Shown here: piece by piece, positions 25,555 to 34,586 of the stretch
How the letters are laid out: every line of letters begins with the position of its first letter
Position numbering within the stretch: position 1 is the first letter of the stretch
NCBI RefSeq assembly: GCF_004745595.1
Contig: NZ_SRLH01000005.1
Span: 62,001-126,000 of the forward strand
Source: Flavobacterium humi
GTDB lineage: Bacteria > Bacteroidota > Bacteroidia > Flavobacteriales > Flavobacteriaceae
Direction: 5' to 3'
Length of the DNA stretch: 64,000 nucleotides
Position numbers and translations under genes: made by a program
The notes under the pieces: model-generated
What the model was told of the DNA's origin: nothing
Databases searched by the model: none
The model's input: the letters and a program-made list of their open reading frames with translations, nothing else

Positions 25555-27651
25555 ATGAAAGTTGGGAATATCAATATTGCCTTGATCGGGAATCCAAATA
25601 CAGGAAAAACATCTGTTTTCAACCAACTTACAGGGCTCAACCAGCAGGTAGGGAATTATCCCGGGATCACGGTGGAAAAAAAAGTGGGCGTTTGCAAATT
25701 AGCCTCAAACCTTAAAGCCACCATCCTGGATTTGCCCGGGACCTATAGCCTGAATGCCAGTTCCCTTGATGAAAACGTGGTCATCGAACTGTTATTGAAC
25801 AAAAACGACAAGGATTATCCGGATGTTGCCATTGTGGTGACCGAAGTGGAAAACCTCAAGCGGAACCTACTGCTGTTTACCCAAATAAAAGACCTCGAAA
25901 TCCCGACCATCCTGGTCATCAATATGTCAGACAGGATGAGTTACAAAGGGATTTCACTCGATATTCCTTATCTGGAAAAACAACTCAAGACCAAAATTGC
26001 CTTAATCAGTTCCCGCAAGGGAGAAGGTATCGAAGAGTTGAAAAACCTGATCGTCAATTACAAGAACATCACTACCGAGCCTTCGTTAAACGCTTCCAGC
26101 ATTGATGTGGCTTATTTTGACAGTTTGCGCAAAGCCTTCCCGAATCAGCCTCTTTATAAATTATGGCTGGTGATCACACAGGATGTCAATTTTGCCAACC
26201 TGAACCGGAACGAACTGCACAATTCTTCTTTTGCCAAGTCGAAAGACGATTTAAAAAGGCTGCAGCAGAAAGAAACCATCAAACGCTATCAGTTTATCAA
26301 TAATGTGCTCAAAGAAGGGCAAACCATCGATTTGGCTTCTGCCAAAGACCTGCGCAGCAAACTCGACAGGATACTGATCCATAAAGTTTTCGGGTATGTG
26401 GTTTTCTTCCTGATCCTGATGGTAATTTTCCAATCTATCTTTGATTGGTCCAATATCCCGATGGATTTTATCGATACCTCATTTGCTTCTTTAAGTTCCT
26501 GGGCGGAATCGGTTTTGCCGGCCGGGATTTTAACCAACCTGATCGTACAGGGAATCATCCCGGGATTGGGAGGGATTGTTATTTTCATCCCGCAAATTGC
26601 CTTCCTGTTCCTGTTCATATCCATATTGGAAGAAAGCGGTTATATGAGCCGTGTCGTTTTCCTGATGGACAAAACGATGCGTAAATTTGGCTTGTCCGGA
26701 AAAAGTGTCGTACCTCTTATTTCAGGGACAGCCTGCGCCATTCCGGCTATTATGGCCACGCGTAATATTGAAAACTGGAAAGAAAGGCTGATTACGATTT
26801 TGGTGACGCCTTTTACTACCTGTTCTGCCCGTTTGCCGGTGTACGCAATCATTATTTCATTGGTAATCCCGAACAAAAGGCTTTTTGGGATCTTCAATTT
26901 GCAAGGGCTGACATTAATGCTGTTGTATTTGCTGGGCTTTGGAATGGCTTTGTTTTCTGCCTGGGTGCTTCACAAGGTTTTAAAAATTCAATCTAAAACC
27001 TATTTTGTGGTAGAAATGCCCAATTATAAATTACCGATGATCAAAAATGTGGCGATCAATGTGGTCGAAAAAACGAAATCTTTTGTTTTTGGTGCCGGGA
27101 AAATGATTTTAGCCATTTCTATCGTATTGTGGTTCCTGGCTTCATACGGACCAGGGGAAAATTTTAAAAACGCCGAACAGATCGTTGCCAAAGAAAATGT
27201 TTCAGGGACCAATATTGAAGGTAAAATCGCTTCTTATAAACTGGAAAACTCCTATATCGGCTTGATTGGGAAATCGATAGAACCGGTTATTTCGCCGCTG
27301 GGTTATGATTGGAAAATAGGGATCGCCATCGTTTCTTCTTTTGCGGCAAGAGAAGTATTCGTAGGGACTTTGGCAACCATTTACAGTATTCAGGATTCGG
27401 ACGACCAGGACACGACTATACGCAACAAATTGTCTGCGGAAGTGCATCCGGTAACGGGAGAAAAGCTATTCAATTTAGCTTCCGGAGTTTCCTTATTGCT
27501 GTTTTATGCTTTTGCGATGCAATGTATGAGTACTTTGGCCGTGACCAAAAAAGAAACCAATTCCTGGAAATGGCCGGCAATCCAGTTGGTCTTCATGAGC
27601 GGATTTGCGTATACGGTAGCACTGATTGCCTATCAGATTTTGAAAAATTAA
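25555..27651 (+). CDS. feoB: Ferrous iron transport protein B
   Basis: The 698-aa protein has an N-terminal GTPase domain with G1 GNPNTGKTS (about residues 11-19), a G3 LDLPGTYSL and a G4 NMSD, followed by a helical regulatory segment and two Gate domains with multiple membrane segments (including SGTACAIPAIMATR, which is the conserved pore region, and TTCSARLPVYAI). It moves Fe(II) across the inner membrane. The start is ATG 5 bp after feoA. Confidence 0.97.
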   Translation: MKVGNINIALIGNPNTGKTSVFNQLTGLNQQVGNYPGITVEKKVGVCKLASNLKATILDLPGTYSLNASSLDENVVIELLLNKNDKDYPDVAIVVTEVENLKRNLLLFTQIKDLEIPTILVINMSDRMSYKGISLDIPYLEKQLKTKIALISSRKGEGIEELKNLIVNYKNITTEPSLNASSIDVAYFDSLRKAFPNQPLYKLWLVITQDVNFANLNRNELHNSSFAKSKDDLKRLQQKETIKRYQFINNVLKEGQTIDLASAKDLRSKLDRILIHKVFGYVVFFLILMVIFQSIFDWSNIPMDFIDTSFASLSSWAESVLPAGILTNLIVQGIIPGLGGIVIFIPQIAFLFLFISILEESGYMSRVVFLMDKTMRKFGLSGKSVVPLISGTACAIPAIMATRNIENWKERLITILVTPFTTCSARLPVYAIIISLVIPNKRLFGIFNLQGLTLMLLYLLGFGMALFSAWVLHKVLKIQSKTYFVVEMPNYKLPMIKNVAINVVEKTKSFVFGAGKMILAISIVLWFLASYGPGENFKNAEQIVAKENVSGTNIEGKIASYKLENSYIGLIGKSIEPVISPLGYDWKIGIAIVSSFAAREVFVGTLATIYSIQDSDDQDTTIRNKLSAEVHPVTGEKLFNLASGVSLLLFYAFAMQCMSTLAVTKKETNSWKWPAIQLVFMSGFAYTVALIAYQILKN

Positions 27652-27659
27652 ACCAAGGA

Positions 27660-28481
27660 ATGAAAAAGAACTTCTGCTTGCTTTTGCTGTTTGCGTTTGG
27701 CACTTCGTTTTACGGCCAGAACAAAACCGAAAAATCCAAAAATGAGTTGTCGTCGTCTTCTTCAAAACCGGCAGCAACAAATTCCAGATCTTCAAACTCA
27801 GGTTCGGACTCGGATGTTGATACCGAAGTTTTGGTTGATGTATTCGTAAACATTGGGCTAGGGGTTTTTAAATACGGATTGATTGGCGATTACAATCAGG
27901 AAGACCATTTGTATAATTCCCTTTCCAGATATCCTTTTTACAAGGAACAATCCGGGAATTATAATAATTCCGACAGCATTGCTGAAAAAAAGGTGTTCCG
28001 GTTGGACTTTGAAGATAAATTCCTCTATAGCAATAACGATTTGTTTGGGAACCATATGAATTTAAAAATCAGGCCTTTCCAGTATTTTTACTTACAGGCG
28101 GATTTTAGGCAAATTGCCGAGATCAACAGGATTGACGATACCAACAACGGTTTGTCCCTGTTTCATTTTAATTTCTGTTATGACAGGGTCCGCATGGGGA
28201 AATTTGACTTGGGCTGGAGCCTGGGCGCTTCTTATGTAGGGAACGAAGTAAAAAAAGGCGGCTTTTCGTATGGGCTTTCGGCGTCTTATTTCATGACCAA
28301 GAATTTTAGTTTTTCGGGAAGTGCAAAATGGAGTGCCATCAACCAACAGCCGGTCAATGCATTTGAAATAGAAGGAAAACTCCACAAGAAGAAATGTTTT
28401 TTCACAGCAGGTTTCGAACACCTGAAAATAGCAACGCCCACTTATAATTTTATCAGCCTGGGCGGAGGTATTTATTTATAA
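27660..28481 (+). CDS. Outer-membrane-type hypothetical protein in the feo operon
   Basis: The open frame extends back into feoB, but MKKNFCLLLLFAFGTSFYG at 27660 is a proper signal peptide 8 bp after the feoB stop, so I start there (273 aa). After a Ser/Asn-rich linker (about residues 25-55) the protein is rich in alternating aromatic beta strands and ends in SLGGGIYL, as expected for a small outer-membrane beta-barrel. No family is recognised. Location between feoB and the Cys-rich peptide suggests a link to iron uptake; this is inference. Confidence 0.75.
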   Translation: MKKNFCLLLLFAFGTSFYGQNKTEKSKNELSSSSSKPAATNSRSSNSGSDSDVDTEVLVDVFVNIGLGVFKYGLIGDYNQEDHLYNSLSRYPFYKEQSGNYNNSDSIAEKKVFRLDFEDKFLYSNNDLFGNHMNLKIRPFQYFYLQADFRQIAEINRIDDTNNGLSLFHFNFCYDRVRMGKFDLGWSLGASYVGNEVKKGGFSYGLSASYFMTKNFSFSGSAKWSAINQQPVNAFEIEGKLHKKKCFFTAGFEHLKIATPTYNFISLGGGIYL

Positions 28482-28490
28482 CTTTGTAAA

Positions 28491-28619
28491 ATGATCATTC
28501 AGGAAATTATCGCTTTTTCGTTATTAGGGGTTGCAGTTTATTTTCTGTACCGGAAATTCTTTGTCAAAAAAAAGAAATCCAAAAAAAACTGCGGTGATTC
28601 AGATTGCGGCTGCGGTTAA
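28491..28619 (+). CDS. FeoB-associated Cys-rich membrane protein
   Basis: A 42-aa protein with one membrane helix (IIAFSLLGVAVYFLY), a Lys-rich stretch and a Cys-rich C-terminal tail, CGDSDCGCG. This matches the small FeoB-associated Cys-rich proteins seen after feoB in many bacteria, which may sense iron or redox state. It lies 9 bp after the outer-membrane protein. Its stop codon is shared tail to tail with the stop of the next, convergent gene through TTAA. Confidence 0.85.
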   Translation: MIIQEIIAFSLLGVAVYFLYRKFFVKKKKSKKNCGDSDCGCG

Positions 28620-29011
28620 TAAATCAATTGGATATAATAATCTTCGGGCTTGACTGCCACACCTTCTTTGGGATACGGCAAAACACTGATTTCTTTCAGG
28701 TCTTTGGACCCGGCCGGCAAGTGCTTCATAAACCAGTCGTTTATTTCCTTGTGGGTGTTTTGGTTTAAGGTAAACTGAACCTGTTCGACCATTTTCAAAT
28801 CTTCATACGCTGCCACGGCAAAAGTAACCTCACCGGCCCAAATGCACTGCACTCTTTCCGGGCACCGGGAGTCGTCCAGCACTTTTACCAGTACAATTTC
28901 TTTTCCGGGGCGGGAATCCGGTTTCTGATCGATTTGGGTATTGTTTTTCTGTACGGAACAGCTGCAGAGCAAAAGCAGCAGGCTGCAAAAACCGAAAGAT
29001 AGTTTTTTCAT
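28616..29011 (-). CDS. Hypothetical lipoprotein
   Basis: The 131-aa protein has a lipoprotein signal peptide (MKKLSFGFCSLLLLLCSCS with a lipobox Cys near residue 18) and a small globular domain with the conserved-looking SRCPERVQCIWAGEVT, a motif seen in short Flavobacterial lipoproteins of unknown function. Two Cys in that motif could form a disulfide. It is convergent with the feo operon and follows mntR, from which it is separated by 33 bp. Confidence 0.75.
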   Translation of the reverse strand: MKKLSFGFCSLLLLLCSCSVQKNNTQIDQKPDSRPGKEIVLVKVLDDSRCPERVQCIWAGEVTFAVAAYEDLKMVEQVQFTLNQNTHKEINDWFMKHLPAGSKDLKEISVLPYPKEGVAVKPEDYYIQLIY

Positions 29012-29044
29012 CGGGTCACATTTGAATCCCTCTAAAGTACTGTT

Positions 29045-29701
29045 TTATTTGGACTTTTTTACAAAAAGATTGGCTGCGATTTTGTTGGAGATGGTAAAAT
29101 CCTTTGTTTCCACCTTTATTTTAAGCGATAAATCGAAACTTTCTTTAGAAAGGATTTCAATTTTCGACCCTAAAGCAATCCCTTGTTTGTCCAGGTATTT
29201 CAAAAATTCCGAAGAAGTGTCTTTCACCCCTACGCAAATTCCGGTCTGGTTTTCGGTAAGTTCCGAAAGCAATTGCTTTTCTATAGTAACAATCTGTCCG
29301 TTGGCATTGGGAATTGGGTCTCCGTGCGGGTCTTCGGTAGGGAAATTCAGGTATTCATCCAGTTTGTTGATCAGTTTTTCAGATTTGATATGTTCGAGCT
29401 GTTCGGCAATATCATGCACTTCATCCCACGGGAAATCCAATTTGTCCACTAAAAAAACTTCCCATAAACGGTGTTTCCTCACAATCATTTTTGCCGAATG
29501 CATTCCTTTGTCCGTCAGGGAAACGCCCTGGTATTTTTTATAGTGGACCAGGTCTTTTTCTGAAAGTTTCTTAAGCATATCGGTTACCGAAGACGCTTTG
29601 GTTTCCATTCTTTCGGCAATGGCATTGGTACTGATTTCCGAATCCAGCAGATTGGTCAGGTGGTAAATGGTTTTCAGGTAATTTTCTTCGGAAAAAGTCA
29701 T
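29045..29701 (-). CDS. mntR: DtxR/MntR family metal-dependent transcriptional regulator
   Basis: The 218-aa regulator has a winged HTH (about residues 1-65, with ISTNAIAERMETKASSVTDM), a metal-binding dimerisation domain (about 70-140, with HRLWEVFL, EVHDIAEQLEH) and a C-terminal FeoA/SH3-like domain. Such repressors bind DNA when loaded with Mn(II) or Fe(II). It sits 3 bp after the Nramp gene in the same operon, which suggests it controls that transporter. A candidate operator lies upstream of the Nramp gene. Confidence 0.9.
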   Translation of the reverse strand: MTFSEENYLKTIYHLTNLLDSEISTNAIAERMETKASSVTDMLKKLSEKDLVHYKKYQGVSLTDKGMHSAKMIVRKHRLWEVFLVDKLDFPWDEVHDIAEQLEHIKSEKLINKLDEYLNFPTEDPHGDPIPNANGQIVTIEKQLLSELTENQTGICVGVKDTSSEFLKYLDKQGIALGSKIEILSKESFDLSLKIKVETKDFTISNKIAANLFVKKSK

Positions 29702-29704
29702 GGC

Positions 29705-31576
29705 TTATTTTTTTACAATAAATAAAGGAATCGAGATTTTATGGCGCAATTTATCGACTGTAGTCCCAAAAAGCAAATCTTTTAAGCCCGTATGGCCGTG
29801 CGTTCCCATCACAAGGATATCGAATGTGCCTTCATTGATGATCTGCGGGATGATGGCCGTAGGTTTCCCAAACCCCAGTTTTGTTTCTACCTTAAATCCT
29901 TTTTCCGAAAGCATGGTTTTGTATTCTTCCAGTAATTTTTCATCGATAGTGGTTTCGCAATCGTCAATATCATCACCATAAATCATGGCTCCGATGGTTT
30001 CCACCACATGGATCAGGGTGTATTTTGCTTCTTTTCCGCCTAGTTCGAAAGCATTGTTCAGGGCAATTTCATCGGCACCCGAAAAATCAACAGCAATAGC
30101 GATGTTTTTTTTGCTTTCCACGCCCGATGGCGAAAATTGCAGCTTCAAATGATGTGGCGAATGGTTTAAGGTTGCTGCTTTTCCTTTGGAGATAAATGGC
30201 TTGAATACAATATACAGCAATAGAACCAGGAAGCTAACAGCCAGCGGGACGACGGTGAGCCATAAAACGAGAGGATTCTCGGAACTCTCCAGAAGCCCGG
30301 CAATTTCAGAATACACCAATTTTGCATTTAAAGAAACAATGATAATGGCAATAATCCAGGCCGCAACCTGTGTGGTCGTGCTGATATGGAATCCTTTCAT
30401 CTTAGTCTTATCGCTTACAAAATGAATCAGCGGGATGATTGCAAAACCCAATTGCAGACTTAGGATTACCTGGCTCAAAATCAGCATTTTGCCGGTAACG
30501 CTTTCGCCAAAAACATAAATGACGATAACGGCTGGTACAATAGCAATCAAACGGGTAATGATCCGGCGGACCCATGGCTGGATGCGCAGGTTCAGGTAAC
30601 CTTCCATGATGATCTGCCCGGCAAGCGTGCCTGTTACGGTTGAACTTTGCCCGGCCGCAATTAAAGCCACTGCAAATAAAATAGGCGCCCATTTTGTCCC
30701 TAGCAACGGAGCGAGCAACCTGTGGGCGTCCTGGATTTCCGCCACTTCAAAATAACCGTTTTTATGGAATGTGGCTGCAGCTAAAATAAGGATGGCGGCA
30801 TTTACGAAAAAAGCAAAATTTAAAGCTATGGTCGAATCGATAAAATTGTATTTCAGTGCCTGTTTGATACCGGTTTTGCTCCGGTCGAATTTCCGGGTTT
30901 GTACCAAAGAAGAATGCAGGTACAAATTATGCGGCATTACGGTGGCCCCGATGATTCCGATGGCGATATACAAGGCCGTGTCATTCGGTAAGATAGGAAT
31001 GAGCCCGGTCATGACTTTGCCCATTTCAGGCTGCGCGAAAATCATTTCAAAAATAAACGAAATCCCTACAATCAGCACCAGCGAAATAATAAAAGCCTCC
31101 ATTTTCCGGATGCCTTTGTTGATCAGGAACAATAATAAGAATGTATCTAAAACCGTAATGGCCACCCCTTGGATAAGCGAAATGTCAAAAAGAAGGTTCA
31201 ACCCAATCGCCATACCCAAAACTTCGGCCAGGTCGCAGGCGGCAATGGCAATTTCGGCCAGGAAATACAAGATATAATTGATAAAAGGCGAATACGTTTC
31301 TCGCGAAGCCTGCGCCAGGTCCCGCTGGGTTACGATTCCAAGCCTCGCACTCAAGCTCTGAAGCAACAAGGCCATGATATTGCTCATTAACAATACCCAA
31401 ATCAGGCTATACCCGAATTGGCTTCCGCCAGCCAGGTCGGTTGCCCAGTTCCCGGGATCCATATAACCTACGCTTACTAAATAAGCAGGGCCGAAAAAAG
31501 CCAGTAATTTCCTGAAAATCGTGGTTTTATTTTGTGCTGAAACCGATTGGTGTACTTCTTCTAACGATTTACTCAT
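29705..31576 (-). CDS. mntH: Nramp divalent metal transporter fused to a universal stress domain
   Basis: The start at 31576 (MSKSLEEVHQ) is preferred over an in-frame TTG three codons upstream. Residues 1 to about 440 form an Nramp transporter with the metal-binding DPGNWATD motif and its partner (MPHNLYLHSS). A linker and a UspA domain follow (about 490-623: IAVDFSGADE, GKPTAIIP, VMGTHGHTG). The UspA ATP-binding G-x2-G-x9-G(S/T) signature is present in GTHGHTGLKDLLFGTT. Nramp proteins import Mn(II) or Fe(II) with protons; the fused domain may make uptake responsive to nucleotides. It is the first gene of an operon with mntR. Confidence 0.93.
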   Translation of the reverse strand: MSKSLEEVHQSVSAQNKTTIFRKLLAFFGPAYLVSVGYMDPGNWATDLAGGSQFGYSLIWVLLMSNIMALLLQSLSARLGIVTQRDLAQASRETYSPFINYILYFLAEIAIAACDLAEVLGMAIGLNLLFDISLIQGVAITVLDTFLLLFLINKGIRKMEAFIISLVLIVGISFIFEMIFAQPEMGKVMTGLIPILPNDTALYIAIGIIGATVMPHNLYLHSSLVQTRKFDRSKTGIKQALKYNFIDSTIALNFAFFVNAAILILAAATFHKNGYFEVAEIQDAHRLLAPLLGTKWAPILFAVALIAAGQSSTVTGTLAGQIIMEGYLNLRIQPWVRRIITRLIAIVPAVIVIYVFGESVTGKMLILSQVILSLQLGFAIIPLIHFVSDKTKMKGFHISTTTQVAAWIIAIIIVSLNAKLVYSEIAGLLESSENPLVLWLTVVPLAVSFLVLLLYIVFKPFISKGKAATLNHSPHHLKLQFSPSGVESKKNIAIAVDFSGADEIALNNAFELGGKEAKYTLIHVVETIGAMIYGDDIDDCETTIDEKLLEEYKTMLSEKGFKVETKLGFGKPTAIIPQIINEGTFDILVMGTHGHTGLKDLLFGTTVDKLRHKISIPLFIVKK

Positions 31577-31595
31577 AGTTGCCAAAAATTAATTA

Positions 31596-31623
31596 CGGCA
31601 AATATACTTAATTTTTTTTGCCG
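31596..31623. promoter_or_regulatory. Shared inverted repeat (CGGCAAA/TTTGCCG) between divergent metal genes
   Basis: CGGCAAA (31596-31602) and TTTGCCG (31617-31623) are a perfect 7-bp inverted repeat 14 bp apart, in the 93-bp gap between the Nramp gene and the di-haem oxidoreductase gene. The left half overlaps the Nramp -7 element and the right half overlaps the -33 TTTG of the oxidoreductase promoter. This layout fits one operator controlling both units, possibly bound by MntR. Confidence 0.4.
31599..31606 (-). promoter_or_regulatory. -7 element of the Nramp-mntR operon
   Basis: On the minus strand TATATTTG matches TAnnTTTG, about 23 bp before the Nramp ATG. No good -33 TTTG is present on this strand, which suggests weak or controlled expression. 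Confidence 0.5.
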
Positions 31624-31648
31624 CGTATGAATATATTTTTTAGTTTTG
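31617..31648 (+). promoter_or_regulatory. Promoter of the di-haem oxidoreductase operon
   Basis: TTTG at 31617-31620 and TAGTTTTG at 31641-31648 with a 20-bp spacer fit the flavobacterial consensus. The start codon follows 21 bp after the -7 element. Confidence 0.6.
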
Positions 31649-31669
31649 TCTAAAATTTAAATTACACGA

Positions 31670-32866
31670 ATGAAAATCTTAAAATCAATTGTATATATAA
31701 CTCTAATCCTGTCTGTTGGGTTGCTGGTTTCCTGCGAGCCTTCGTATGTAGATGTACCTAATGATGATGAAATCCTGGACGGGACAATTGAGGGTTTATC
31801 TCCTGAAGAATTAGCACGCTTCTTAAAAGGCGACGCTGCTTTTAATGAAGTTTTTACCCGTGAAACCGGTTTAGGGTCCACTTTTGTATCAACCAGCTGT
31901 ATCAGTTGCCATGCCGGGGATGGGAAAGGGCATCCGTTTACGACGTTGACCCGTTTTGGCCAGATTGACGAGAGGGGCAATTTGTTCCTGGACCAAGGCG
32001 GCCCGCAACTGCAAAACAAAGCATTGCCCGGATTTTTGCCGGAGCAAATTCCTTCTGGAGCCACTTTTTCAAAATTCATGCCGCCTGCCAATACCGGTTT
32101 GGGGTTTGTGCAATATGTTACCGATGCCACTATTTTGGCTATGGCCGATCCTAACGATTTGAATGGAGACGGTATTTCGGGAGTACCAAACTGGGTTTCG
32201 ATGCCTTCTTATATTGATGATACAGGTGCTGTTTCCCAAGGCGGTAGATATGTAGGCCGTTTCGGAAAAAAAGGAGCCGCCTTCAATTTATTGCACCAAA
32301 CGGTAAATGCCTACAATCAGGATATGGGGATCACTTCGATGTACAATCCGATCGATGTTTATACCCATGAAGAAATTGATCCGGAAATAGCCACAAGCAA
32401 AGTGAATGATGTCGTGTTTTACCTCAAAACATTAAAAGCACCGGTACAGCGCAACCAAAATGATGCAGAAGTGATCCGGGGAAAAGCAGTATTCAGCCAG
32501 ATCAATTGTGCCGGTTGCCATACACCGCAATTGAGCACGGGCTATTCTCCTATCAGCGGATTGTCTTTTAAAACATTTTCGCCTTATTCCGATCTTCTTT
32601 TGCATGATATGGGCAGCGGACTTGATGACGGTTATACGGAAGGAATCGCTAAAACATACGAATGGAAAACCCCGCCGTTATGGGGATTGGGGCTTTCGGA
32701 AAATTCGCAGGGAGGAAATTATTTTTTACTGCACGACGGAAGGGCCAGAAGCATCGAAGAAGCCATTTCCATGCATGGGGGCGAAGCAACCAACAGCAGG
32801 ACGGCTTTCAATAATTTGTCCCAAAGCGACAAAAATGCAGTAATCAAATTCTTAAAATCGTTATAA
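31670..32866 (+). CDS. Di-haem oxidoreductase family lipoprotein (DUF1111-like)
   Basis: The 398-aa protein is a lipoprotein (lipobox LLVSC, Cys22) with two CxxCH haem c motifs, CISCH at 77-81 and CAGCH near residue 283. Order and spacing fit the di-haem oxidoreductase (DHOR, DUF1111) family of periplasmic cytochromes related to cytochrome c peroxidase and MauG. In other bacteria such proteins are linked to iron acquisition or thiol oxidation. It is the first gene of an operon with a Rieske lipoprotein and a porin. Confidence 0.88.
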   Translation: MKILKSIVYITLILSVGLLVSCEPSYVDVPNDDEILDGTIEGLSPEELARFLKGDAAFNEVFTRETGLGSTFVSTSCISCHAGDGKGHPFTTLTRFGQIDERGNLFLDQGGPQLQNKALPGFLPEQIPSGATFSKFMPPANTGLGFVQYVTDATILAMADPNDLNGDGISGVPNWVSMPSYIDDTGAVSQGGRYVGRFGKKGAAFNLLHQTVNAYNQDMGITSMYNPIDVYTHEEIDPEIATSKVNDVVFYLKTLKAPVQRNQNDAEVIRGKAVFSQINCAGCHTPQLSTGYSPISGLSFKTFSPYSDLLLHDMGSGLDDGYTEGIAKTYEWKTPPLWGLGLSENSQGGNYFLLHDGRARSIEEAISMHGGEATNSRTAFNNLSQSDKNAVIKFLKSL

Positions 32867-32867
32867 T

Positions 32868-33308
32868 ATGAACAGGAAAGAGTTTTTAAAAACCTGCGGA
32901 TTCGGATGTTTGGCAGGGCTTGTGGGGATTTCAATGCTAGAAAGCTGTTCTTCTTCCCAAGTGCTGTCCAGGGAAATAAAAGGGTCAGATATTTTGGTGC
33001 CAATGGTTGATTTTGAAATCAAATCAGAAGGAAAAACCAATTACAAAAAATACATCATCATCCAAAACGAGATATTGCAATACCCGATTTGCGTGTACAG
33101 GCATACCGCATCGGACTATTCGGCTTTGCTGATGAAATGCACGCATCAAGGAGCGGAGCTGCAGGTTTTCGGTGATAAACTGCAATGTGCGGCCCACGGA
33201 AGTGAATTCAGCAACAAAGGCATAGCCGAATCGGGCCCGGCACAGGGAGATTTAAGAAGTTTCCCAATCATTATCGAAAACAATACATTAAAAATATCTT
33301 TAAAATGA
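32868..33308 (+). CDS. Rieske [2Fe-2S] lipoprotein
   Basis: A 146-aa protein with both Rieske cluster boxes: Cys91-Thr-His93 (CTHQGAEL) and Cys107-x2-His110 (CAAHGSEF). The N-terminus looks like a lipoprotein signal (lipobox LESC, Cys27). The protein is small and has only one Rieske domain, so it is probably an electron carrier for the neighbouring di-haem enzyme and not part of a bc1 complex. It starts one base after the cytochrome gene ends. Confidence 0.9.
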   Translation: MNRKEFLKTCGFGCLAGLVGISMLESCSSSQVLSREIKGSDILVPMVDFEIKSEGKTNYKKYIIIQNEILQYPICVYRHTASDYSALLMKCTHQGAELQVFGDKLQCAAHGSEFSNKGIAESGPAQGDLRSFPIIIENNTLKISLK

Positions 33309-34537
33309 GATTGACTTTTACGCATCTTTTAGCTGCTATCCCTTTTCTTTTCCATATAAATGCCAAAGCACAAATTGACCCGAGCCTACTCAAACGAATC
33401 CCGAAAGACACGCTCAAAACCTTAAATATGGATGCGGTTTATACCCGTCCGGCCTTAAATATCAATAAAACACCTATTGCTATCGGTGGTTACCTGGAAG
33501 CGAACTGGCAGCACCTGACTACTGATGGCATTTCCGAAGGACACCAGTTCCAGGCACGCCGGCTGTCTGTTTTTATGTCATCGGCCATTAGCAAGCGGGT
33601 TAAATTTTTAAGTGAAATTGAATTTGAAGACGGCGGAAAGGAAATCGCTGTCGAATTTGCCTCTGTTGATGTCGAATTCCATCCTTTGGTAAACTTCCGG
33701 GCTGGGATCATCCTCAATCCGATCGGTTCCTTCAACCAAAACCACGACGGCCCCAAATGGGAATTTACAGACCGTCCTATTTCGGCCACACAAATGCTGC
33801 CGGGAACCTTTAGCAATGCGGGTGCCGGGCTTTTCGGAAAAAAATACCACAAGGACTGGATGGTGGGTTATGAAGCGTATCTTTCGGGAAGTTTCGACAA
33901 TTCCATCATTGAAAATACCGAAAACAAGACTTTTCTTCCGGCCGCCAAGGAAAATCCGGAACGTTTTGAAGAGATAAATAGTGGAGAGCCTTTGTTTACA
34001 GGGAAATTAGCCGTTAGGAATACTAAAATCGGAGAATTGGGAATTTCTTACATGGGAGGGATTTACAACAAATTCCAGGAAGACGGGATTATTTTAGACA
34101 AAAAGCGCCGGGTAAGTGTTTTTGCTTTAGATTTCAATACGACATTGCCCAAAATCAAGACCTTTATTACCACAGAATTTGCCTGGATAAAAGTAGATGT
34201 TCCCAGCACCTACACACAACAATTCGGGAACAAGCAATACGGCGGTTTCATAGATATCGTGCAGCCTGTCGTGCGCCAAACGATCCTCGGATGGGATAAT
34301 GCCGTATTAAATGTGGCCTGCAGGCTGGAATATGTAGACTGGAATGTAGGCAAGTTTGCCGAAACGGGCGGCAATATAGGCGAAGATATCTGGAGTATCA
34401 TGCCAGCCATCAGTTTTAGGCCAACTGCACAGACCGTTTTCAGGCTGAATTACCGTTTTCAAAAACAGCGGGATATTTTCGGGAATCCGCCGGCAATCAC
34501 AGATGGCTTCAATTTAGGAATTTCGACTTATTTTTAA
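33305..34537 (+). CDS. Outer-membrane porin-like protein
   Basis: The 410-aa protein has a signal peptide (LLAAIPFLFHINAKAQ) and a beta-barrel profile resembling phosphate-selective porin O/P-type proteins (GGYLEANWQHLTTDG, RLSVFMSSAISKRVKFLSEIEFED broken as RLSVFMSS and VKFLSEIEFE), ending in an aromatic residue (YF), as barrels do. It overlaps the Rieske gene by 4 bp. With its two neighbours it forms a three-gene unit that may move a substrate across the outer membrane for the haem/Rieske redox pair. Confidence 0.8.
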   Translation: MRLTFTHLLAAIPFLFHINAKAQIDPSLLKRIPKDTLKTLNMDAVYTRPALNINKTPIAIGGYLEANWQHLTTDGISEGHQFQARRLSVFMSSAISKRVKFLSEIEFEDGGKEIAVEFASVDVEFHPLVNFRAGIILNPIGSFNQNHDGPKWEFTDRPISATQMLPGTFSNAGAGLFGKKYHKDWMVGYEAYLSGSFDNSIIENTENKTFLPAAKENPERFEEINSGEPLFTGKLAVRNTKIGELGISYMGGIYNKFQEDGIILDKKRRVSVFALDFNTTLPKIKTFITTEFAWIKVDVPSTYTQQFGNKQYGGFIDIVQPVVRQTILGWDNAVLNVACRLEYVDWNVGKFAETGGNIGEDIWSIMPAISFRPTAQTVFRLNYRFQKQRDIFGNPPAITDGFNLGISTYF

Positions 34538-34557
34538 GTTTCTAAAGCAAATATTAT

Positions 34558-34565
34558 TAAATTTG
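34558..34565 (+). promoter_or_regulatory. -7 element for serS
   Basis: TAAATTTG fits TAnnTTTG, 21 bp before the serS ATG. Confidence 0.5.
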
Positions 34566-34586
34566 CCTCCTTATAAAAATTAAGCC

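Noticed and set aside
27309..28481. 390-aa reading frame extending into feoB
   Set aside because: The upstream half is a shadow of feoB. The signal peptide at 27660 marks the real gene.
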